A stretch of DNA of 64,000 nt from Plasmodium relictum (taxonomy: Eukaryota; Apicomplexa; Aconoidasida; Haemosporida; Plasmodiidae). Positions 52,501 through 61,050 of this stretch are shown here, piece after piece. The notes beneath the pieces are model-generated. The model was given only the letters and a program-made list of their open reading frames with translations, was not told where the DNA came from and searched no databases. The stretch lies in contig NC_041690.1 in NCBI RefSeq assembly GCF_900005765.1, positions 124,001-188,000 of the forward strand. The letters run 5' to 3'. Position numbers and translations under genes: made by a program. The stretch's first letter is position 1; each line of letters begins with the position of its first letter.

Positions 52501-52972
52501 AAAAATAATTAATTTTTTATTTTTATTATCTTTTTATATAATAGAATCACCTATACCTAACTTTTATTCCATACAAAAAAAAATGGATGATGGAAAAAAT
52601 GAATCATCACTTTTAAATATTGCAAGTATTTCTGAAGTAAATAAAGAAATAAAAAACGGAAAAATCAAAAATGAAAATAAATTAGACAAAGCAAATTTTA
52701 ATTTTCTAAAGGAAAACTTAGAGGAATGTTATAAAATATACGAAATTATTGAGAATCACAAAATTAGCAAGTGGATCTTAAGAATGTCAATATTCTTTTT
52801 AAAAATGAAGGAAGTAATGTTTTTTAAGAAAAAAGCTATCCAATTTGGTTCGAAAGCAAAAGATATAAGAAAATATATGAAAGAATCTTTGTATCGTTTT
52901 AATAACAAAGGAGATATTATATTTGATAAAAATGATAAAAAGGGAGACAATTATTACGTACTTTTATCTTAA
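49580..52972 (+). CDS. Asparagine synthetase domain-containing protein (ASNSD1-like)
   Basis: A single exon of 1130 residues. The N-terminal part resembles the Ntn glutaminase-like domain: YYCVLCELNLSSF (about 62-74), then GDFNYI, IEGSFILIYAQYENNKVNFF and FFNDNFGKRSFIFF. The synthetase part has the PP-loop ILFSGGIDSTLL (about 445-456), ELINVAFNENSVDRY, LIIGSGADELYGGYYRQ (about 904), LWIRNLYRDDRI and a C-terminal AIQFGSKAKDIRKYM. The order and wording match human ASNSD1 rather than true asparagine synthetase B. The Cys that would be the nucleophile lies at position 64, not after the initiator Met, so glutaminase activity is doubtful. Between the halves of the ATP domain is a large insert with a Cys cluster (KCTICEFVMNKKCIHRCC, then SSCC; about 611-634) and then Asn/Lys/Glu-rich sequence. 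Function of the family is uncertain. Confidence 0.88.
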   Translation: MNNFLVKIKGDERLNNEIKTVFTKNFNEEKNYEKKKNVKYILTERYVDEYITPFLIKEEGDYYCVLCELNLSSFNEKSNNSFQNILNLYFYSSHIYFEDIEKDQYEIKINGHNKKYKEYKIKNKNVLLLYGDFNYINNDKKRNKENRNKMKELYYYIKENKHNLNDCFNNIEGSFILIYAQYENNKVNFFFFNDNFGKRSFIFFHVNNSIILTNLYGFFINYDFNYICLNDENYLFDDNSIKEEFNLINHHDIIYRKPFTDNGNYNSNKNIKENKNMNCINEKIAINIRPHYIYNLLIEKNDVILKNLKKTNCIYNIDYEWSNKNLSVKENFEYMLNFFKQNNFFGDFSKEEQINLEGVIENLINKKIEYQQENRYVTNKDIFTETKLNNIFINLHITLLNNVVKKKIEETFECTKESKIQKEKDEENINGNLKDDEKKKSIGILFSGGIDSTLLTILTIKNFFCFYKNGYIELINVAFNENSVDRYTSLISYENIINLFPFYDIRLVFIDVSPDELIEYEKIIYSLISPNNTIMDYNISSALFFANIGRGYICSPTFFKSYQWNIIKKCVFNILNVNYSKQINQNGLKENDETYNKVKVEKEEKKKNIKKKCTICEFVMNKKCIHRCCSSCCRKLRYIYFNEFYLNKEQMMKKKNSTVLSKNVINNNTNTNTNIYKKEEESSIDIYEVTYDEKTSKKCIYLLIKKKKILIDFKIFPECNKHKEKLYDYKKIGTLFFEFNKELEEKKRYEKNKFKTYLNNENIQYSFNDYNKIMFDEILSVESGDSNKKSEIEDEEEKVKNMKEDNTNEILNEVNINKVGEDNFIEYFAAKKADKNMNNFYKIKSLFSVKNKRKEEYSSNKNEDKIFIDNLLKKEEECLNYLNRRIYNSGNTEKVYYQCNHKLLIIGSGADELYGGYYRQNNSNVNKNLDTNFKMNEMIKDIKRLWIRNLYRDDRILSFTNISKKYIFYPFLNIKIINFLFLLSFYIIESPIPNFYSIQKKMDDGKNESSLLNIASISEVNKEIKNGKIKNENKLDKANFNFLKENLEECYKIYEIIENHKISKWILRMSIFFLKMKEVMFFKKKAIQFGSKAKDIRKYMKESLYRFNNKGDIIFDKNDKKGDNYYVLLS

Positions 52973-53367
52973 AAATAGTAAGTTTTCATATTATAAAAAA
53001 AAAAAAAAGAAAAAAAGTTAATTCATTTCTTTTTTTTCTTAGAACTTTTTAATTATAAATTGTTTTATTTTGTATGCTTAAATTAATTTTAATTATTTTA
53101 ACTTTAAAAATATTTATAATATATTAAAAAAAAAGGAGAAAAAAAAAAAAAGAACAATATTTTCAAAAGAAGATTTTTATTTATTATGAATTTGAAAATG
53201 TTTATTGTAATATTTTTTTTTAATTTTAAAGTAACTTTTTTTCTTCTTAAAATTTTTATGCTAAAAGATAATTTTTAATAACAATTTTTTTTTTTTTTTT
53301 ATACATATTAATTTTATGTATTAATTTAAAATGATTTAGTTTATATTATAATATTTTTTTGATGATA
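52973..53367. other. Convergent 3' intergenic region, ASNSD1-like/BCP1
   Basis: About 395 bases of poly-A and poly-T rich 3' UTR sequence. No gene seen. Confidence 0.5.
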
Positions 53368-54849
53368 TTACTCTCTTAAATAAAGAGAAAATTTATTTAT
53401 TGCATCATTTATCTTATCAAAAGGAATAGCAAAAATAATAACATATTCTTTATAGTTCATTTCCTTTTTTTTATTATTTATAATTTCATAAAATTTCTTA
53501 ATATTATTATTATTCCACATAACATAATGTATCTTATGTTCAAAGAAATACTGTTCTTCAAAATTAGAAAAAATTAATTCATCATTTAAATTTTTATAAA
53601 CTTTTGTATAAAAAAGTATATAATCAAAAAAATAAAATTTCTTTTCATCTTCATCCATATCATCTAAATCCTGCGACCAAGATATATCATCAATGACATT
53701 TTTGTGAATTAAAGGGATTAGTTTAATTGGGCAATTTATTATTCTACTATTAATGAGTAAACCTACATTTTTATTACTTGATATTAATTTAGTTAATTCT
53801 TTTATACTTTCTTGAAATTCTTTGGCATTTATTTTCTTTATTTTACTTAATAAAAATTCTTTTAAACTTTTTATTTCATCATATTGGTTTAGATTAATAA
53901 TTGTTAAAAAGCTAATTATGTTATCTTTTTCATTTGAAACACATACAAACTTTCCAATATTTTGCTGATCGCAAATTATACTAATTAACTTTTCTGAAAA
54001 TTTTATATCGTTATATAATTCTGTGTTTCTTAATAATATTCTTATATTATCTTTGTATGTATCAATTGGATCTATTAATTCAAAATCAACAACGATTTCA
54101 TCATTATTTAGACTATTATCATAATTTTTTTTTTCTTTTTTGTTTACTTCATAATTATTTTTATTTATGTTATTTTTTTCAATTTCTTTTTTCTTCTTTA
54201 TCTTTTTTTTTTTAATATTTTTTTTATCTTTATTTTTTGATTCTTTTATTACATTATTCTCTTTATTATGTTTTTCATTGTTTATGATTTTAGTACTTTT
54301 TCCTTTCTCATTTTTTATATATATTTTATCATTATTATTACTATTTTTATTTTCTTTTTTTACTTTTTTGTCTTTTGCACCATTTTTATCAAACTTTTTT
54401 ATGTAATTATTTAATGTGTTTTCAATGTTTTTTTTTTTTTTATTTTTTCTTATTATATCCTTGTTAGATTTATTCACTTTCTCCTTTTTGTTATTTTTTG
54501 GTATTTTCTTCTCTATAAATTTATTTATTAATTTTCCAGGATTTTTATTTAATTTTTTTTTTTCTTTATTCTCATTTTGTTTTTCATTATGATCTTCAAA
54601 CATGCTAATATTTTTTTTGTTATTTTTTGCCCCTAATTTTTTTTCTTTTTTTTTTTCTTCCTTTTCTTCATTATTGTTTGCACTTTTTTTTCCTTCATTA
54701 TATTTGCTTTTTGCTTTATTTAATGTATCTATCACATATGAGTTATGTTTTAAATTATTAGATTTGCTTTTCTTTTTTTTTTCTGTTTTTAATAAAGATA
54801 CGTTTTTTTTTTTTGTTATTATGTTCTTTGTTACTTTTTGATTCTTCAT
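53368..54849 (-). CDS. BCP1: BCP1/BCCIP family protein
   Basis: A single exon of 493 residues. Bcp1 in yeast is a nuclear chaperone and export factor for ribosomal protein uL14, and the animal homologue BCCIP also binds BRCA2 and p21. The conserved domain occupies about residues 254-493: VDFELIDPIDTYKDNIRILL, SEKLISIICDQQNIGKFVCV, FLTIINLNQYDEIKSLKEFL, KNVGLLINSRIINCPIKLIP, ISWSQDLDDMDEDEKKF and FFDYILFYTKVYK follow the family in order. The first 250 residues are extremely Lys/Asn-rich (for example KKKNIENTLNN and KKKIKKKKEI) and probably disordered. They might carry nuclear or nucleolar localisation signals. It is divergent from VPS52. Confidence 0.9.
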   Translation of the reverse strand: MKNQKVTKNIITKKKNVSLLKTEKKKKSKSNNLKHNSYVIDTLNKAKSKYNEGKKSANNNEEKEEKKKEKKLGAKNNKKNISMFEDHNEKQNENKEKKKLNKNPGKLINKFIEKKIPKNNKKEKVNKSNKDIIRKNKKKKNIENTLNNYIKKFDKNGAKDKKVKKENKNSNNNDKIYIKNEKGKSTKIINNEKHNKENNVIKESKNKDKKNIKKKKIKKKKEIEKNNINKNNYEVNKKEKKNYDNSLNNDEIVVDFELIDPIDTYKDNIRILLRNTELYNDIKFSEKLISIICDQQNIGKFVCVSNEKDNIISFLTIINLNQYDEIKSLKEFLLSKIKKINAKEFQESIKELTKLISSNKNVGLLINSRIINCPIKLIPLIHKNVIDDISWSQDLDDMDEDEKKFYFFDYILFYTKVYKNLNDELIFSNFEEQYFFEHKIHYVMWNNNNIKKFYEIINNKKKEMNYKEYVIIFAIPFDKINDAINKFSLYLRE

Positions 54850-55538
54850 TTTATTAAAAATTTATTAGTAAATAATTTTTATTACATATGTTTTATAAAT
54901 CAATTCATATATCGTATGTTAATGGATATTTGTTGCTAAGTTTTAAAACATTCGTTACATAAACTTGTATACATATATTTTTTAAATGCTTTATCAAATT
55001 TAAATAATTTCTTTTAATTTTTTTTATATGTATGTTTCCGCTAAGATTTTTTTTTTTATTTTTTTTTTTTGTAAGAAAAAAAAAAAACTAAACAAAAACA
55101 AGAAATTATAAACAAAGCAAATATTTTTTTTTAATATTGAAATTTTTTACACAATACTTAAAATTTGGTTTTGAAAATAATAAAAAATAAAATAAAAATA
55201 ATTTTTTTTTTAAATAAAAGAAATATAAATATTTAATTGAAAAAATATAAATTATTTAAAAAAAAATATAAATTATTTAAAAAAAAATATAAATTATTTA
55301 AAAAAAAAATATAAATTATTTAAAAAAAAAATATAAATTATTTAAAAAAAAAATATAAATTATTTAAAAAAAAAATGTAAAAAAAAAAAATATACAAGAA
55401 TATGAATAAAAAAAAAAAAAAAAAAAAAAAGCAAATTAATGAATAAAATAAAATCAAAAAGAAAAATATAAAGTTACAAAAAATTAAAAAAAATTAAGGA
55501 CATGAAAAAAGAAATTCAAAGAATAAAATAAATATACA
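54850..55538. promoter_or_regulatory. Divergent promoter region, BCP1/VPS52, with phased A-tract repeat
   Basis: About 690 bases between head-to-head starts. The half nearer VPS52 holds a tandem 21-22 bp A-tract repeat (55241-55380) and further poly-A runs up to 55430. No transcription-factor motif recognised. Confidence 0.5.
55241..55380 (+). repeat. Tandem 21-22 bp repeat, A-tract plus TATAAATTATTT
   Basis: Six copies of an A-run followed by TATAAATTATTT, the core starting at 55246, 55267, 55288, 55310, 55332 and 55354, then a degenerate half copy at 55376. The first two spacings are 21 bp and the later ones 22 bp, differing by one A. The repeat lies about 160 bases upstream of the VPS52 start codon, so it is promoter or 5' UTR. 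A-tracts spaced about two helical turns apart would bend DNA. Confidence 0.92.
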
Positions 55539-58500
55539 ATGGAATATGAAAGAATATCCTCATTAATCGAAAAATTTAAAAATGATAAATATATATTAAA
55601 AGCATATAATAAAATATATGATTATAATAATTGTAAAATTTATAGAAATGTAAAAATAGAAGATATCGAAAACGAGAAATATAATGATGATTTAGAGTAT
55701 AGTGTATTTAAAAACAAGTTCATTGAAAAAAAAGATAAAGATGAGAAAGATAAACTAAAACATATTATTGAAATTATTAATCAGACATTATATATTTATA
55801 CAAATGAAACATTAAATAAATTTAGTGAAAATAGCAAAGAACTCTTGGATATATATAACCAAATAGATAATTGCAATAGTTTATGTTCCGATATAGATGT
55901 AATATTAAATAAGCATAAAAATGATATAAATTTTATTTCTAATGATATAAATAATATTCAAGAGCTAACTGAAAATATGAATGACAAATTAAATAATAGA
56001 AAACTAACACTAGAATTATTAAATACATATATTAAAATTATTTTGGTAACTCCTAAACTAGTATATGATATATGTAATGGAGAAATTAATGAAAATTTTA
56101 TAAAAAATGTAAATATTTTAACAAAAAAAATAGAAAATTGCAAACATTGCTTATATGATTCGTATCCAAGTATTAAATTTTCTTACATAGAATTAGAAAA
56201 ATTAAAAAATAAAGCCGTTGAGAGAATTTATATATTTTTTCTTTACAAAATTAATGATATAAAAAATAAAAAAATTAATATTCATTTAATTCAGCAAAAC
56301 TTAATCAAGTTTCATGAATTGAATAGTTTTTTATATAATAATAACAGAAATGTATATAACTACTTGGTAAAGGAATATGTTAATGTTATGAATAGAACGT
56401 ATCATAATTTATTTAAAAATTATATTGGAGACTTAGAAAAAAAAAAAATAGAATTTATCAATGTGTTAACTATAGGTTTCCTGAGTTATTATAAAAATGA
56501 TAATAATGCAACTTTACTATCAGCAAAAAACAAAATGATGAATATGCTTGGTTTTAATTTAAATAATAATAATAAGAATGATAAAAAAGAAAATTTATTT
56601 TTATTAAATAATAGAAATAAGATATTAAATGATTTAGATTATCATTCCAATAATGATTCTGGCAAATCATCTTTACCTGTTATATTTACAACAGATAATT
56701 CTCAATATTATTTTGAAGAAATTTATAAATCTATTAATAAATTATTTCTAGATACAGGAACAGCAGAATATTTATTTATTTCAAATTTTTTTAAAAATTA
56801 TGAAAATCAGGATTTTTTGTTTTTAGAAATATATTCCAAAACAATAACTTTATGCTTTGATTTTATTTATTATTATATGAATGACACTTTTGATTTCATT
56901 TCTCTTTTTTTCATTTATATAATTAATTTACAAAATGGATTTACAATTAGAAATAGAAATATATTTTCATTATATGAATTTATTGATAAAATTCAAAATT
57001 TGTTATGGAAAAAAATATATCTCATTATTGATCAGAATATTAAATCATTAAATTATAGAAATCATAATATGAATGATTTAACAAAGAATTCTAATAAAAA
57101 AACTATTTATAATTTTATATACACAAATAAAATTAATAATGAAAATAAAAATTATAACACAATTGTAAATTATGATACAAGTAATAATCCCAATTCGAAT
57201 ATTAGATTAAATTCTGATTTAGAAGAAAAAGAAAAAGATAATATGCAAACTTTTCAGGAAATTAATCATAATGAAATAACAAAAAATAATTTCACTAATT
57301 CATTAAATGATATAGAAAAAAATCAAATGAACAATTCTTCTACCTATATTAAAACTCAAACACATTACATTACTAAAAGATTTTCTGATTTTTATTCCTC
57401 ATTTATTATAATGAGTGACTTATGCTTTAAGTATGAGAAATATTATGTTGAAAAATATTCTGAAAAAAAAGATGGTCATAATAATAAAATAGATGAAGAT
57501 AATGAAAATTTATTAAATTTAGAAAAAAAAAAAAAGAAAAATTGTAACAAAATTTCTTTGAATATTCACGAAGATATTTCAAATAAAAATGATGATACTT
57601 CATCTTATCAGTGTGAAATGAATGAATTGAAATATGAAAAAAGCGATAATGAGAAGGGAAATAATGAAAAGGGTGATGATAATTTAGATAAAGTGAATGT
57701 AACAAACTTAAAAAAAAATAATGATATTGGAATTAGTTTAAATATTGATAATAATCCGAAAGATATTAGCGATCATATACCTATTGTTAATTATTCAAAT
57801 ACCAATATTGATAATTTATCTATTCCTAATCTTCCAAAGCTTAGCGATGATTTTATCAATGATAATAGCATAAATGTCGAATGTAATACAAAAATTTCTG
57901 ATATCTCTAATAATGATAATAAAAAAAGTCTAATAACTGAAAATATTGTCAATGATTCACTTTTAAAAAAATCAAATGATCATAAAAATAATTCATATCT
58001 TTTAAAAGAATTGGACAAAAAAAATTCAGAAGTAACAAATTATGAAGTAAATGAAAACAAAACCGACGATTTTGAATCAAAATATAAGAATTTAGGTAAT
58101 TTTGTATTAAAACTAGAAGAAGCTATTGTAGATGCATTGGTCAATTTAAGCAAAGAATTTTCATACACAAAAGATAAATTATTATTTTTAATTAATAATT
58201 ATTACCACATTATATATGTTTTAAAAGAAAATGAAATAAATGAAGAAAAAATTATAAAATTTGAAAAGTTATTAGAAAAAGAAACATCATTATATATTGA
58301 TCATCAGCTAAATGAGTATATTAAAGAAATAATAATCTTTGTAAATAAACATGAAAACATAATTAATAATTTAAAGGAGGAGGAAGATAATATAATATCG
58401 TATATTGATGTAAAATCAATGGAAAGTATAGCTGTTAATTTTAGTAAAGAATGGAAAAATTTACTTAAGGAAATAAAACAAAATGTTATAAATTCCTTCA

Positions 58501-58691
58501 CAAATTTTGACAATTCTTTAAATATATTGAAATTGTTAAGCACAAAGGTTCTTTTATATTATACGAGATATTACCAGCTGATAAAGAAAGTTTTTTCTAA
58601 TTCCCAAATACCAATTTATATTCAGAAATTACCATCTGTTGATATAGTTCTAACACAAATTAAAAAGAATTCCAAGAATTCAGATACCTAA
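55539..58691 (+). CDS. VPS52: VPS52, GARP/EARP tethering complex subunit
   Basis: A single exon of 1050 residues. VPS52 is the core subunit of the GARP complex, which tethers endosome-derived vesicles at the trans-Golgi. The family region spans about residues 85-300: ETLNKFSENSKELLDIYNQI, DNCNSLCSDIDVILNKHKND, INFISNDINNIQELTENMND, LNNRKLTLELLNTYIKIILV, PKLVYDICNGEINENFIKNV, then SYIELEKLKNKAVERIYIFF. The N-terminal part is predicted coiled coil. More conserved blocks continue to about 510. An Asn/Asp/Lys-rich insert of about 300 residues (roughly 520-850) follows, and a helical C-terminus resumes at YKNLGNFVLKLEEAIVDALV and runs to the end. The insert accounts for most of the extra length over the usual 640-720 residues. 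The N-terminal 60 residues are less conserved. Confidence 0.92.
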   Translation: MEYERISSLIEKFKNDKYILKAYNKIYDYNNCKIYRNVKIEDIENEKYNDDLEYSVFKNKFIEKKDKDEKDKLKHIIEIINQTLYIYTNETLNKFSENSKELLDIYNQIDNCNSLCSDIDVILNKHKNDINFISNDINNIQELTENMNDKLNNRKLTLELLNTYIKIILVTPKLVYDICNGEINENFIKNVNILTKKIENCKHCLYDSYPSIKFSYIELEKLKNKAVERIYIFFLYKINDIKNKKINIHLIQQNLIKFHELNSFLYNNNRNVYNYLVKEYVNVMNRTYHNLFKNYIGDLEKKKIEFINVLTIGFLSYYKNDNNATLLSAKNKMMNMLGFNLNNNNKNDKKENLFLLNNRNKILNDLDYHSNNDSGKSSLPVIFTTDNSQYYFEEIYKSINKLFLDTGTAEYLFISNFFKNYENQDFLFLEIYSKTITLCFDFIYYYMNDTFDFISLFFIYIINLQNGFTIRNRNIFSLYEFIDKIQNLLWKKIYLIIDQNIKSLNYRNHNMNDLTKNSNKKTIYNFIYTNKINNENKNYNTIVNYDTSNNPNSNIRLNSDLEEKEKDNMQTFQEINHNEITKNNFTNSLNDIEKNQMNNSSTYIKTQTHYITKRFSDFYSSFIIMSDLCFKYEKYYVEKYSEKKDGHNNKIDEDNENLLNLEKKKKKNCNKISLNIHEDISNKNDDTSSYQCEMNELKYEKSDNEKGNNEKGDDNLDKVNVTNLKKNNDIGISLNIDNNPKDISDHIPIVNYSNTNIDNLSIPNLPKLSDDFINDNSINVECNTKISDISNNDNKKSLITENIVNDSLLKKSNDHKNNSYLLKELDKKNSEVTNYEVNENKTDDFESKYKNLGNFVLKLEEAIVDALVNLSKEFSYTKDKLLFLINNYYHIIYVLKENEINEEKIIKFEKLLEKETSLYIDHQLNEYIKEIIIFVNKHENIINNLKEEEDNIISYIDVKSMESIAVNFSKEWKNLLKEIKQNVINSFTNFDNSLNILKLLSTKVLLYYTRYYQLIKKVFSNSQIPIYIQKLPSVDIVLTQIKKNSKNSDT

Positions 58692-59816
58692 ATTTACTTA
58701 GTTATAAATATAAATGCTTTCAGAAAATTCACAAAAAATTTATCAAAAAAATGCTTTTAAAAAATATTATTACTTAGTATTATATAAACTTTTATTATTA
58801 AACATAATAAAAGTATAATTTTGTTTTAAAGAGTTTGTTACTATTAAATTAGAAATAAAATGAAATAAATTAATTTATTTGTTTTCAGAACAATTAATAT
58901 ATTATGATTAATTATATTATTTTTTTTTTTTTTTTTTTGTTCCATTTAAACTAATTTAATATTCTACATATAAAAACTATCCTAAATTTTAATGCATAGT
59001 TCATAATTTTTATATTATTTTTTTTTTCCATTTTTCATTATTGATGTATTACTTTAACTTTTTTAGGACTTTTTTTCCCCCATGTAACAATGAATTAAAT
59101 TAAACAATAATTAATAAAATATTAAAGTTTATGAAAAATTTAATAGGAAAATTAAAAAAAAGAAAAAAGAAGAAAAGGAAAAAAAAAAAAAAATTACACA
59201 AAAAAATAATGATAATTATATATTAAATAAAAAAAAAAAAAAAAAAATTAAATAGAATATGAAAAACTACAAATTGTAAAATGTAAAAATCAATATTATT
59301 AGAAATCTATATAACTGTATGTAAAAATATATATATGTAAATATGTTCATATACTTGTGACAATGAATTATTGTTACATAAAAACAATTAAAGAATTTTA
59401 TTTATTGAGATCATATGATTATATATATATTTCATATTTTTTATTGTCTTTTATATTCTTATTATTAATTTTATTACTATTATTAAAATTACTACTATAG
59501 CAACCTCTATACCTATTCTGATTATTATTATTTATATATTAAATCTTTTACTTTATTTATTATCATTTATTTATCTATCATTTCCCATTTTTTTATATTT
59601 TGTTTCTGTTTTTAATTTATATAAGAATATATATATACATATGAATATATATTTATTAATAAATTTATAGTTATTTAATAATATTTTTTACTTTTTTTTT
59701 TTTTTTTTTTTTTTAATTTATATATATATATATATATAAATATATATATATGTATATATTTATAATTTATAATTTTATAATTATTATATGACATTTTTTA
59801 TTTTTGAATAGCTAAA
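58692..59816. other. Convergent 3' intergenic region, VPS52/GAPM1
   Basis: About 1.1 kb with poly-T tracts (for example 58920-58938 and 59690-59715), poly-A runs and TA-rich stretches near 59716-59760. It holds the 3' UTRs of two converging genes. No gene was recognised. Confidence 0.5.
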
Positions 59817-60453
59817 TTAGCATTTTTTGCATGAGGGGATATGCTCAGCTGATGCTTCAATATCAATTTCTCCATTGGCTGTTACAACAGCTGGACCATA
59901 ATAGGCCATAGCATTTCTCGATTTATAGTATTCATTTCTCATAGCACTTTGAGTTAATTTTACATCATATCTATGACTTATTGGTTCAAATAAGAATCCC
60001 CATACAACACTGAAAAATAAACTTATGCCTAAAAATAAGCAGTAAAACCAATCTAAAGATTCAAAAGATGGGGTATTAAACATTGTTAATCCCAGTACTT
60101 CTAAAAAGGAGGTAGCCAAAAAGCTCATTCCACATAACCAACCCCAAGCTTCTCCTGCACCTTCTGAATGATATACCTCCAAGAAAAAACATCCAGATCC
60201 ATATAAAAATAAACAAAAAGCATCAATAACTCTTGAACTAAAATATAAAATCCAAGAGGAACCAGCACCAATTTTTTCTTCCATCCAAGGATCATCAAAA
60301 TAGTAAGAAGATGCCATTAAACATATTAAAGATAAACTCCATGATACAGTTCCTAAAAAGTAAATACATAAATAAATAAATATTATTCAAATATACATTT
60401 TATATATACATATATGTATACCAATATATATATGTCAATATACGCACACACAC

Positions 60454-60508
<55 letters not shown>

Positions 60509-61050
60509 CTTTTTTAATTAATATAAATACCCATTGATGTAGCTTGTAATAAAAATTTGGTTCCTGCTCTATATCCTCTTGATTGTTTGATACTAAGAAA
60601 AATAATAATAAATTTTCGTTTTATAATAATAAATATGTCAGAAAAAAAGAACAAATTTTTTCAATTATATTTTTCTATTTAAATAAATATAAATGTGTGA
60701 ACAAAAAAAAAAAAAAAATAGATATCTATTTTATACCTGCTATCATCTTCTGTTAGTTGCAAAAAGGACATGATGAGAAGAGTTCCTAATAAAAATCCTC
60801 CTACACTAAAAAGTACTAACGGTATTGGTGCGTCACCAACACTTCCTGGTAATGCTCTTAAAAACTTTAAAATACCAAATGGATTATTTCCTATTAATGA
60901 TATAGAACAAACTAACAATAGATATGAAATAAATTGAATAAGAAAACCAACACGTAAATTGAAATTCATAAAGAAGTCCCAAAAAGGTTCAAATTGGGGT
61001 CCACGGCCTTCTGGGGCTTCTCCAGGACGAACGACATATGTAAAAAACAT
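59817..61050 (-). CDS. GAPM1: Glideosome-associated protein with multiple membrane spans 1 (GAPM1), three exons
   Basis: Exons (minus) 61050-60737, 60592-60531 and 60352-59817 join in frame to 303 residues. GAPM proteins are apicomplexan multi-spanning proteins of the inner membrane complex that link the gliding motor to the alveolar membrane and subpellicular network. The start MFFTYVVRPGEAPEGRGPQF is followed by hydrophobic helices (about 30-52 GFLIQFISYLLLVCSISLIG; about 76-97 PLVLFSVGGFLLGTLLIMSF). Exon 2 encodes SRGYRAGTKFLLQATSMG. Exon 3 has further helices (VSWSLSLICLMASSYYF; VIDAFCLFLYGSGCFFLEVY; WGWLCGMSFLATSFLEVLGL; WFYCLFLGISLFFSVVWGFL), giving about six spans, and a cytosolic tail ending SCKKC. 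Glu, Gly and Trp residues between helices are strongly family-like. Intron 2 contains a (TA)n run. I recognise it by sequence and by memory of P. falciparum chromosome 13 order. Confidence 0.92.
60457..60503. repeat. (TA)n microsatellite inside GAPM1 intron 2
   Basis: An alternating TA run of about 45 bases preceded by a short CA run (ACACACACA), within the 178-base intron 60353-60530. Length is probably polymorphic. It does not touch the splice sites. Confidence 0.9.
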
